In this document: positions 44,938 through 52,070 of the stretch, piece after piece
Layout: each line of letters begins with the position of its first letter
Position numbering within the stretch: the first letter of the stretch is position 1
NCBI GenBank assembly: GCA_021805545.1
Contig: JAJZFB010000034.1
Span: 1 to 64,000, forward strand
Reading direction: 5' to 3'
DNA: 64,000 bases
Source of the DNA: Pseudomonadota bacterium
Lineage (GTDB): Bacteria > Pseudomonadota > Alphaproteobacteria > Acetobacterales > Acetobacteraceae
Position numbers and translations under genes: made by a program
Notes under the pieces: generated by a model
Told to the model about the DNA's origin: nothing
The model's database searches: none
What the model saw: the letters and a program-made list of their open reading frames with translations, nothing else

Positions 44938-45929
44938 TATTTCTTCACGCCGAAGCCTTTATCGATGAATTGCAGCGTGTACCCTGCCTTATAATCTAGC
45001 GTGGGGCTATACATTCCAGCTTTTACCATCTGCTCGAAGAAGGCTTTCCAGCGCGCATCTGTCATGGCGTAAATGCCAAGAGTTTTGGTGTCGCCCGAAT
45101 CGACAATGCCGCGTGCCTTGAGTTGATCGTAACCATATTGCATCAGGCCGGGGGTCATGTCCGGGTTGGCTTTTGCTATGGCTGCAAAAGCGGGTTGAGG
45201 GTTGCCATAGAGGAAGGAGTACCAGCCCTCGGCGGATGCTTGCAGGAAGCGGCGGACCAGGTCCGGGTCGGTATTCACCAGCTTTTCGCTGGTGGCAACA
45301 AGGCTGGCATATCCGTCGAACCCGGCATCGGGCAATGTCAGGATGACAGGATAATGCCCGGTTTTCTGTTTGATCAGATAGGGTTCGTCGGTAACATAGG
45401 CTTCCTGAATGGCGTTCTTGTTGGCGAAATAGGGCGCTAGGCTGTAGCCATAGGGGCGTAACTGGCTGTCAGTATAGCCGTATTTGGATTTTAGAAAGAG
45501 CCACCAGCTTGCGCGTGTATCAGCAGAAACACCGATGGGTTTGCCTTTTAGCGCTGCGAAACTGTCATTGCCCTGGCCCGGATGGGCGATTAGCGCATCG
45601 GGATCTTGCTGGAAACCGGCGCCGACAATGACGAAGGGGATATGTTCCTGGACGAAGTTAAGGGCCAGGAAGGAGTTTGAGGTAATATCGAAGGTGAGAT
45701 GACCGGAGATGAGCATCTGTGCTGTGTTCACCTGCGGGCCGCCTTCCACGATGGTGACGTCGATCCCGTATTTTTTGTAAATGCCTGTGGCCAGGGCCTG
45801 ATAGTAGCCGCCATATTCGGGCTCGGCCAGCCAGTCCAGGCCGAATGTGACCTTATCCGCGGCGCGGGCGGCAGGTGCGAATGCAAAGCAGAACAGGAAG
45901 AAAGCCCCAAGGCGGGCCATACGGATCAT
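44937..45929 (-). CDS. ABC importer substrate-binding protein, NMT1/THI5 family
   Basis: Periplasmic binding protein that delivers a small ligand to the importer. 330 residues from the ATG at 45929 (GGAG upstream; a TTG four codons earlier is less likely). Signal peptide MIRMARLGAFFLFCFAFAPA ending ARA-A. Mature part opens VTFGLDWLAEPEYGGYYQAL, typical of NMT1/THI5-like proteins (thiamine/pyrimidine, riboflavin or sulfonate uptake). No riboswitch is seen upstream, so the ligand stays open. Confidence 0.88.
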   Translation of the reverse strand: MIRMARLGAFFLFCFAFAPAARAADKVTFGLDWLAEPEYGGYYQALATGIYKKYGIDVTIVEGGPQVNTAQMLISGHLTFDITSNSFLALNFVQEHIPFVIVGAGFQQDPDALIAHPGQGNDSFAALKGKPIGVSADTRASWWLFLKSKYGYTDSQLRPYGYSLAPYFANKNAIQEAYVTDEPYLIKQKTGHYPVILTLPDAGFDGYASLVATSEKLVNTDPDLVRRFLQASAEGWYSFLYGNPQPAFAAIAKANPDMTPGLMQYGYDQLKARGIVDSGDTKTLGIYAMTDARWKAFFEQMVKAGMYSPTLDYKAGYTLQFIDKGFGVKK

Positions 45930-46053
45930 ATTTGTCTCCAAATAGGTACAAGGCCGGTTTCAGACGATGATGCGGTACATGTACGGCAAGGAAAGGAGCA
46001 GAACATGAGGTATCCACGTAGAGAGTCGTTGGCTAGTAATGCAAGGGATTACC

Positions 46054-46389
46054 ATGGGTGAGCCGCGGATCAAGACGGGAATTTGGGTGGCGGCGGCGAT
46101 TAGGCTGGGAAACAGCCAGGGTAAGCTGGGTGTGGTGGTGCGCAAGGGTGATGAGGATGCGGGTGGGATTCTGGTGATTTTGCGAGGGCGTGAGGGGAAT
46201 ATGGTGCTGAGCCAGTTCCGGGAAATGGATGGCAGGCTGGGTTGGCTGCGTGCCACGGGGGCTGCACCAGTGGATGAGGCTGCAACGGATGAGTATGTTG
46301 CCCGGCAGACGCGCTATGATCCGGATTTATGGGTCATCGAATTTGAAGCAGCAAATTATCTTCCGCCATTCGAGGCGGATATACGTTAG
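46054..46389 (+). CDS. DUF1491-family protein
   Basis: Function unknown; a short family found mainly in alphaproteobacteria. 111 residues from the ATG at 46054 (AAGGGA upstream; another ATG 15 bases earlier). It begins EPRIKTGIWVAAAIRLGNSQ, has VVVRKGDEDAGGILVILRG, and ends in DPDLWVIEFEA. Predicted soluble. Its TAG stop coincides with the first bases of the inverted-repeat element. Confidence 0.8.
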   Translation: MGEPRIKTGIWVAAAIRLGNSQGKLGVVVRKGDEDAGGILVILRGREGNMVLSQFREMDGRLGWLRATGAAPVDEAATDEYVARQTRYDPDLWVIEFEAANYLPPFEADIR

Positions 46390-46462
46390 AATGCGATGAC
46401 TTGAGATGCGCTCGCTTTGCGAGCGATTCGAAACTCTGCATCGCGCCCGGCTTCATTGATCG
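46387..46462 (-). repeat. Mosaic repeat copy A, left terminal inverted repeat
   Basis: 76 bases that match the reverse complement of 47286-47361 at 64 of 76 positions. Both outer ends begin TAGAA and contain GCTCGCTTTGCG. Copy A overlaps the DUF1491 stop codon. Together with copy B it brackets one gene. Confidence 0.85.
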
Positions 46463-46479
46463 AAAAATCCATAAGACTA

Positions 46480-46580
46480 GAGCAATATCCGATCAGCTTG
46501 AATCGAAGATTTAAGCTGATCGGATGAAATTGCTCGCCCAAGCAAATTTAGAGCGTTTCCGATTGATCGGAAAATGCTCT
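46480..46580. repeat. Two palindromic modules beside copy A
   Basis: First dyad: GAGCAATATCCGATCAGCTT (46480-46499) against AAGCTGATCGGATGAAATTGCTC (46513-46535), imperfect. Second: AGAGCGTTTCCGAT (46550-46563) against ATCGGAAAATGCTCT (46566-46580). The second reaches into the stop codon of the paiB-like gene. These lie on the inner side of copy A, as a different palindrome lies on the inner side of copy B. Confidence 0.75.
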
Positions 46581-47187
46581 AGAATGTACGGCGCATGGCG
46601 GCGGCAAGCTCTGGGGTTTCCGCCGCTGCGCCATCAGCCGCGCCGGTGCGGTCGGCCATGGATTTGTTTTGACTGAGCTTCACTTTGCCTTCGAGCTTGG
46701 TGACATGCAGTACCAAGCCGATAATACCCTTGAGTTGCATGGCAATGTAATCGGCGGGGGCATCGCTAACGGACCAGGGTTTGGCGCGGCCGGCTTCATA
46801 CCGATTGGTGAGGGTGGTGACGATTTTTAGAAGCTCATCTGGATCTTCGATAATTTCCAGGCAGCCGGTGGCATGTACTGCCTGGTAGTTCCAGGTGGGC
46901 ACCACCTTGCCGGTTTCCGCCTTACTGGGATACCAGGAAGGACTGATATAGCCGTCCGCCGCCGCGAAAATGGCCAGAGATTCCGTGCCTGGCAGAATCC
47001 CCCGCCAATGAGGGTTGGCTCTGGCGACGTGGCCGATAACCCGGCCTGGATTTTCTGTATGCAGGGGCAGATGCGTTGCGGCTAAACCAGATGCGGTGGG
47101 CGAAATGAGAATGGGGAGAGATGCTGCGCGCATGATGGCAAGCAGTTCATCGGGGCGGTCCTCAGCGAAAGCGGATGGTATATACAT
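46579..47187 (-). CDS. PaiB-like FMN-binding protein
   Basis: Member of the PaiB/negative transcriptional regulator family, a flavin-binding split-barrel fold named from Bacillus PaiB. 202 residues, starting MYIPSAFAEDRPDELLAIMR, with LPLHTENPGRVIGHVARANP, YISPSWYPSK and VPTWNYQAVHATG, all typical. It is the only gene inside a 975-base unit bounded by inverted repeats. Regulatory or oxidoreductase role unknown here. Confidence 0.88.
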   Translation of the reverse strand: MYIPSAFAEDRPDELLAIMRAASLPILISPTASGLAATHLPLHTENPGRVIGHVARANPHWRGILPGTESLAIFAAADGYISPSWYPSKAETGKVVPTWNYQAVHATGCLEIIEDPDELLKIVTTLTNRYEAGRAKPWSVSDAPADYIAMQLKGIIGLVLHVTKLEGKVKLSQNKSMADRTGAADGAAAETPELAAAMRRTF

Positions 47188-47213
47188 GGCGGTTTCTTTC
47201 GGTCAGGCTAGGG

Positions 47214-47281
47214 GCTAGTGTGATGGTTCTGAAATTCGTGATGTGAAATATCGCGAATTTCAGAAGCTGAATCACACTAGC
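47214..47281. repeat. Long palindrome beside copy B
   Basis: GCTAGTGTGATGGTTCTGAA (continuing to 47238) pairs with 47254-47281, apart from a three-base gap. About 25 paired bases, 15-base centre, no T run. It starts 26 bases upstream of the paiB-like start and may also affect its transcription. Confidence 0.8.
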
Positions 47282-47285
47282 TTAT

Positions 47286-47361
47286 TGATCAATGAAGTAG
47301 AGCGCGATTCAGACTTTCGAATCGCGCGCAAAGCGAGCGTATCTCGGGTCATTGCGTTCTA
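47286..47361 (+). repeat. Mosaic repeat copy B, right terminal inverted repeat
   Basis: Inverted partner of copy A (64 of 76 identical). It contains an internal perfect 9-bp dyad, GCGCGATTC/GAATCGCGC, and the motif AATGAAGTAGAGCGCGATTC shared with copy C near 51.2 kb. Its outer end abuts a decayed aminotransferase fragment. Confidence 0.85.
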
Positions 47362-47414
47362 GCCGTGTTATGCGCAGTGCATCGCCGATGCCTCTGCCGG
47401 GATGGACATTCGAT

Positions 47415-47525
47415 ATAGGGCATTTTGCCAACCCCGTCGCTGCACCCGAAACCGTTGCCCCGGATGCTGACTTTTGCTTCGGCCAGAGCGAGGGGGCGGC
47501 CATTCACGTAAGCGATGTATGGCAT
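47415..47525 (-). pseudogene. N-terminal fragment of a D-amino-acid aminotransferase-like gene
   Basis: About 37 codons resembling the start of fold-type IV aminotransferases: PYIAYVNGRPLALAEAKVSI followed by a degraded GFxxxDGV segment (GFGCSDGVGKM). Intact enzymes are about 285 residues. Nothing further of the gene is present; sequence beyond runs into repeat copy B. Likely a remnant cut by the repeat element. Confidence 0.6.
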
Positions 47526-47568
47526 GGCTGGCATCCTTGAAGATTCGATGCAGCCCGTCAGAAAGGGT

Positions 47569-48342
47569 TTAGCTGGCGGCTGCCACGGCATGGGCAAATT
47601 GCGCTGGGGTTAAGTAGGCTTTCAGTACTTCCGATGGTGCGCCATCGGCCCTCACGCGGCCGCCATCCATCCAGATGACGCGGTTGCACCAGCGCAAGAT
47701 CACGTCGGCACTATGCGAGGAAAGGACAAGTATATCTGCGCCTTGCACCACAACCTCTAGCCGCTGCTTGGCTCTGTCCATGAAGGCGGCGTCGCCGGCC
47801 ATGATCCATTCATCCATGAGCAGGATTTCTGGCTTGATGGAGGTGGCGAGGCCAAAGCCGAGCCGGATGATCATGCCGGAGCTATAGGTGCGGACGGGAA
47901 GGTCCAGGAACTGGTTGAGCTCGGCAAAGGAGGCGACGTCTGCTTGCAATTGTTTGATCTGGCTCTCGGAATAGCCATTAAACAGGGCGCGCAGGCGGAT
48001 ATTCTCGTAGCCAGTAAGGTCCATATTCAGGCCCTGGTTGGCATCCAGCAGAGCGGTGACATCACCTTCTATGGTGATTTTGCCGGTAACAGGCTCGTAG
48101 ATGCCAGCGAGTGCGCGCAGTAGGGTGGTTTTACCGGCGCCATTGGAGCCTACGAACCCTACCCGGTCTCCACTTTGCAGCGAGAAGGAGACATTCCGCA
48201 GAGCCTCTACCGTGAGCCTGTGTTTTTGGTCCTGCCCCAGCCGGCCAGAGGCGGCGGCAAAGACCGTTTTCTTCAAACTGCGGCTTTCGCCATGGTAGAG
48301 CGGGAAGGAGATGGAGACGTCTTCGACGCAGAGCCGGGGCAT
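47569..48342 (-). CDS. Polysaccharide exporter ATPase (KpsT/Wzt type)
   Basis: ATPase of an ABC-2 exporter for capsule, O-antigen or teichoic-type polymers. 257 residues: Walker A GSNGAGKTTLLRAL, signature YSSGMIIRLGF, Walker B ILLMDEWIMAGDA. It lacks the C-terminal glycan-binding domain of long Wzt proteins, so it is KpsT-like. Its gene starts three bases after the permease gene. No glycosyltransferase lies nearby, so the polymer is unknown. Confidence 0.92.
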   Translation of the reverse strand: MPRLCVEDVSISFPLYHGESRSLKKTVFAAASGRLGQDQKHRLTVEALRNVSFSLQSGDRVGFVGSNGAGKTTLLRALAGIYEPVTGKITIEGDVTALLDANQGLNMDLTGYENIRLRALFNGYSESQIKQLQADVASFAELNQFLDLPVRTYSSGMIIRLGFGLATSIKPEILLMDEWIMAGDAAFMDRAKQRLEVVVQGADILVLSSHSADVILRWCNRVIWMDGGRVRADGAPSEVLKAYLTPAQFAHAVAAAS

Positions 48343-48345
48343 GAC

Positions 48346-49239
48346 TCAGACCCAGTATGGAATACGGGGGCGGGCGCGGGTAAAAAGTGCCCCCGTGATA
48401 ATGATGAGAAGGCCCGAGTAGCCCAGGGCCATGAGCCAGGCATGAGGATCCAGGCTTTGCCCAAGCAGTGGCCCGCGTACGATCTCGAGTAGGCTGAAAA
48501 ACGGGTTAAGTTGGATAAAGGCCAGGCTCAGGCCCCGATGCTCCAGCATGTCTGGATTCCACATGATGGGGGTAAGGTAAAAGGCAATTTGCATGATGCT
48601 GCCGATGATGGGCGGAATGTCGCGGAACCGGGCGCCGAGAATGCCGAGAAATATGCAGATCGCGAATGAATCTGCCACCCAGAGCATGAAGGCGGGCAGC
48701 AGGCTGAAAGAGGCGAGGCTGGGTTTGATATGGAAGATGAAAAAGACCAGCACAACAACCACGATGTTATGGGCCAGTACCAGGATGTTGCGCATGACCG
48801 CGCGGGCTGCATGCAAGGCATGCGGCATTCTGATGCCCCGGATCAGCCCCTCGGACGAGGTAAAGCAGACGGCTCCTTCCGCTGTGATGGCGCTGACGAA
48901 GTTCCAGAGGATTAGTGAAATGGTAAGGAAGGGTAGATAATTGCTGAGATTTTGATGAAACAGGTGCGAGTAGAGGAAGCCGATGGTGCCGATCATGACC
49001 CCGGTTGAGAGCGTTAGCCAGAAAGGGCCAAGAATGGAGCCGCGATAGCGCAGTTTGATGTCGAACAGGCTTAACGTCCAGATCAAGGGCCATAATTGCA
49101 GGGCTTCCCCAATGTCCGACACCGCCAAGCTCAGCATCTTCCGCCAGTCACGTGAGGAAGAAATCACGATCGATGGCGAAGGGTGAGGAGAGTGTGACGG
49201 TAGGTCCGCCTTGCCCGGATCAGGCGCGATCATGTTCAT
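48346..49239 (-). CDS. Polysaccharide exporter permease (KpsM/Wzm type)
   Basis: ABC-2 type inner-membrane channel for the neighbouring ATPase. 297 residues: a Ser/Pro-rich cytoplasmic N-terminus (about 1-50), then six predicted helices. Family motifs LWTLSLFDIKLRYRGSILGP-like (here LIWTLSLFDIKLRYRGSILG) and LTPIMWNPDML. Transcribed first of the pair. Confidence 0.92.
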   Translation of the reverse strand: MNMIAPDPGKADLPSHSPHPSPSIVISSSRDWRKMLSLAVSDIGEALQLWPLIWTLSLFDIKLRYRGSILGPFWLTLSTGVMIGTIGFLYSHLFHQNLSNYLPFLTISLILWNFVSAITAEGAVCFTSSEGLIRGIRMPHALHAARAVMRNILVLAHNIVVVVLVFFIFHIKPSLASFSLLPAFMLWVADSFAICIFLGILGARFRDIPPIIGSIMQIAFYLTPIMWNPDMLEHRGLSLAFIQLNPFFSLLEIVRGPLLGQSLDPHAWLMALGYSGLLIIITGALFTRARPRIPYWV

Positions 49240-49321
49240 GTTCCGCCGATAGCGGAAGGAACAGCTTGCTTCAACTGCGCCGGGCGTATGTGACAGGGAA
49301 TTATGGTGAGCAAGTGCGGCA

Positions 49322-49702
49322 CTAATGTGTTTGTATACCGGAACCGGCGGCGGTGATGGCCGCCTTACCGCCCGCCATGAGCGCCGGGGAGGGGGGCTGT
49401 ACGCTCGTTTTTATGGCACCGTCCGGCATGCGCAGGACAATTTCTGATGCCGTGACGGGCTGGGGAGCGGGTTGACCGAGTATCGAGGCGATTTCCCGCA
49501 ATGCACCTGTGGGATCTGGGACCGTACTTTCCGTGCGTATGGCGACAATTGTTCCCGAGTAGGCAGGGGCTGGCTGGCTGGCCACGGCTTGCGGCCTTGA
49601 ACTGGCGCAGGCGGCAATAGAAAACAGTAAGGAAAGGCTAAGCGCTTGCTTGGCCCAGAGAAAACTTGGGCGATCGGGGGGTGGGCTTGTTAGCATTGGC
49701 AA
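49322..49702 (-). CDS. Putative small lipoprotein
   Basis: 126 residues with a signal segment (AKQALSLSLLFSIAACASS) ending in a lipobox-like Ile-Ala-Ala-Cys, so probably membrane anchored by lipid at that Cys. The mature part (YSGTIVAIRTESTVPDPTGA) faintly resembles the start of glycine-zipper outer-membrane lipoproteins but lacks their glycine repeats. Function unknown. It stands apart from its neighbours. Confidence 0.65.
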   Translation of the reverse strand: MPMLTSPPPDRPSFLWAKQALSLSLLFSIAACASSRPQAVASQPAPAYSGTIVAIRTESTVPDPTGALREIASILGQPAPQPVTASEIVLRMPDGAIKTSVQPPSPALMAGGKAAITAAGSGIQTH

Positions 49703-49840
49703 TGTTTAACATGCTGGTAAGGAGAGGGGAACGTTGTCAGGGCCAGGTTTTTCTTGCTCACGCTTTTGTTGTAGTTTAGGAGGTTATGGCGCCTTGTTTA
49801 AGCCACATTTTAGCAGATTGATGTAAATGTAGCGCAAAAA

Positions 49841-51154
49841 ATGCTGGAGGCTCTTGTCGTGGTCGATGTTGCCGGTTCAACCGCGTATGCGCCGAACCCT
49901 TTTTCCGTGAGGTTAAAGGGGAGGGTTTCATTGGGATGCCTGGCGCTGCTTGCTGGTTGCGCCTCTGGCGGTGCAACGCATGTGCGGTCCGTGAGCTATT
50001 ATGAATCACATGCGCACCACAGCTATAACCCTCCTGGCCCGCCGAGTGACCCCTGGGGGCCGTATATTAACGAAGCTGCGGCCCGGTTTGATGTGCCCGC
50101 GCAGTGGATTCGCCAAGTGATGCGCGTTGAGTCGGGCGGGCACGAATATATGGATGGGCATCTTACAATTTCGGCCGCCGGGGCTATGGGGCTGATGCAG
50201 TTGGAGCCTGCAACCTACGAGGAAATGGCGGCTGAAAACGGGTTAGGGTCTGACCCGTTCAACCCGTACAACAACATCATGGCCGGCGCGGCCTATATTC
50301 ATGCCATGTACCAAATTTACGGCTCGCCGGGGTTTCTGGCCGCGTATAATGCGGGACCAGGCCGCCTGAACGACTATATAAACGGCGATCAACCCCTGCC
50401 GGATGAGACTGTAACGTACGTGGCGATGATCGCGCCGCATATTCAGGGTTATTATCCGGCGCAACGTTCTGCGGCTGACGAACTTGCCTTGAATACAAGG
50501 CCACAGGATCAGGCGGGCGGGATTTTACCGCCGGGCTTCGTGCCAGACAGCTCCATACGTGCTCCTGCCGGGCCAGCCCCAGGTGTGGGGATGCAATTGG
50601 CTTCGAACATCACGCCGCTGCCTGTGCCGGTACAGTATAGCGCGGCCTCGGTTTTGCCGGTGCCGGCACGTAGCTTGCCCCCGCCACCGCAGGCGCCCGC
50701 CAAGCCACCGGTTATGGTGGCTAGCTTGCTTGGTGATACCAGGCCTGAGTTCTCTGCTCCGCTCCCTCCACCGCCTGAACCGCAGGCAGTGCTGCGGCAA
50801 CCTGGCTTCTCGGTGATTCCAGCGGCCATGGCCGATACTTTGCCGCCGCCGCCGCCCCGGCCTGTAACCGTCAGTTACACACTGCAGCCGGTGGAACACT
50901 CAGGCTGGGCAATTCAGGTGGGCGCGTATGATTCTTCCTCGAACGCGCGGGCTGCCTTGGGGATTGCCGAACTTTCTGCTGTGAAAATGCTGATGAGCGC
51001 ACAGCCAATGGTGGTTGCCGTGCAGTTGGGCGGGCACACCAAATATCGGGCGCGCTTTGTGGGGCTGATGCGCGACGATGCCGTTAACGCCTGCAACAGG
51101 CTTGCCGCGGGGCCGACGGGCTGCATGTTGATCGCGCCTGCAGAACAATCTTAG
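49841..51154 (+). CDS. Lytic transglycosylase with C-terminal SPOR domain
   Basis: Predicted to cleave peptidoglycan and localise to septal glycan. Up to 437 residues. Lipobox LALLAGC near residue 40; a GTG at 49907 would give a compact 18-residue signal and may be the true start. SLT domain (about 83-200) with catalytic Glu in MRVESGG, AMGLMQLEPATYEEM and AAYNAGPGRL. A long Pro-rich linker (about 225-345) leads to a SPOR domain with GWAIQVGAYDSSSNARAAL and YRARFVGL. The stop is immediately followed by repeat copy C. Confidence 0.9.
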   Translation: MLEALVVVDVAGSTAYAPNPFSVRLKGRVSLGCLALLAGCASGGATHVRSVSYYESHAHHSYNPPGPPSDPWGPYINEAAARFDVPAQWIRQVMRVESGGHEYMDGHLTISAAGAMGLMQLEPATYEEMAAENGLGSDPFNPYNNIMAGAAYIHAMYQIYGSPGFLAAYNAGPGRLNDYINGDQPLPDETVTYVAMIAPHIQGYYPAQRSAADELALNTRPQDQAGGILPPGFVPDSSIRAPAGPAPGVGMQLASNITPLPVPVQYSAASVLPVPARSLPPPPQAPAKPPVMVASLLGDTRPEFSAPLPPPPEPQAVLRQPGFSVIPAAMADTLPPPPPRPVTVSYTLQPVEHSGWAIQVGAYDSSSNARAALGIAELSAVKMLMSAQPMVVAVQLGGHTKYRARFVGLMRDDAVNACNRLAAGPTGCMLIAPAEQS

Positions 51155-51517
51155 AGCCGGATGATTTTAGACCGGATCACGTTGTGATCCAGTCTAAAAT
51201 CTCAATCGGCACTGAATCAATGAAGTAGAGTGCGATTCAGACTTTAGAATCGATATCAAAATGAGTTCATCTTACGCCAAGGCTGAGGAAAGGTATCGGT
51301 CATTTTCGATTTTATCCACAGCTCGAATCCAGAAGTCACGTTTTTCCGCAAAACCCGCTTGCGTGGGTTCCAGGGCGCGATCCTGGGTTTCGCCTGGGTT
51401 TCAATAATGCCGGTTCTTCCACGCACGTTACCGCACACTAAATGATCCTCCGGACCGAGAGGCGACCATAAGCCATTGATAAAATGTTGAAAATTTTAAT
51501 CTTCACCAGAAGATTTT
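51155..51517. other. Gene-free stretch with repeat copy C
   Basis: 363 bases between the transglycosylase and the tRNA. Holds the palindrome and repeat copy C (to about 51273). The rest (51274-51517) has only a 60-codon minus frame of no recognised family and A/T-rich sequence just beyond the tRNA 3' end. No promoter stands out. Confidence 0.5.
51163..51273 (+). repeat. Palindrome plus mosaic repeat copy C
   Basis: A dyad GATTTTAGACCGGATCAC (51163-51180), 3-base centre, GTGATCCAGTCTAAAATC (51184-51201), one mismatch in 18. Twelve bases on, 51214-51273 repeats the body of copy B (AATGAAGTAGAGTGCGATTC, then AGACTTTAGAATCG) with a diverged far end. Same module order as A and B: palindrome, then the conserved block. 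Confidence 0.8.
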
Positions 51518-51592
51518 TGGTAGCGGCGGAAGGATTTGAACCTCCGACCAAGGGATTATGATTCCCCTGCTCTACCACTGAGCTACGCCGCC
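51518..51592 (-). tRNA. tRNA-Met (CAU), elongator type
   Basis: 75 bases on the minus strand including an encoded CCA. Acceptor GGCGGCG pairs with CGCCGCT (final G-U pair), D arm GCTC/GAGC, anticodon stem GGGGA/TCCCT with loop ATCATAA (anticodon complement at 51558-51560), and T arm GGAGG-TTCAAAT-CCTTC. The overall sequence resembles alphaproteobacterial elongator tRNA-Met more than tRNA-Ile(CAU) or initiator tRNA. Confidence 0.92.
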
Positions 51593-51649
51593 AAACCGTG
51601 CGCCAGCCCGGTAACCCGGTGCGCGCGGGAAGTCAATGCAAAGAATAAT

Positions 51650-52070
51650 GGCTCTGACTCACATTTGCTGCTGGCGATGCTCATGCGCCGACAACGCGCG
51701 CCTGAAGCAGGTCAAGGTTGCAGCTTCTCGGCATGGGTGAGAAGCTTGGGGTCGATGCCGTTGCTGCCGACCGACTGCCTGATCTGCCGCATGGACCTGC
51801 TGACGGCGTCCAGAAACGCTCGGCCCGAATTCTCCATGAGATGCCAACGATCGGCAACCCGCCGGGTTTCAGGCAGCCCTTTTGCAATCGCCTCACCATA
51901 TCCGCCGCCCCGGTCACGGGCAACCATCGATATCGAAGTGTGGTTGGCAAGCCAGGCGCGAGACGTCTCCAGTGCTCGGTCCGGCAATAGGGTAACAGGC
52001 TTCCGGCGCTCCACGTGCAACAAGGTGTCCTTGCTAACCGGCATCATGAGCCATGCCGTGAGCGCAGCAG
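51650..52070 (-). mobile_element. ISL3-family transposase remnant
   Basis: A minus-strand frame (51712-52047) encodes a piece of an ISL3 transposase: RRKPVTLLPDRALETSRAWL, MVARDRGGGYGEA and VADRWHLMEN. The preceding MPVSKDTLL is joined straight to ERRKPV, so about 35 residues normally between them are missing. GGCTCTGACTCACATTTGCT (from 51650) looks like an ISL3 terminal repeat. The C-terminal half of the transposase is absent. Inactive remnant between the tRNA and a permease gene. Confidence 0.8.

Noticed and set aside
51518-51592. Reading the CAU tRNA as tRNA-Ile2 or initiator tRNA
   Set aside because: The acceptor and anticodon arms match elongator tRNA-Met better, and the three G-C pairs typical of initiator anticodon stems next to the loop are absent.
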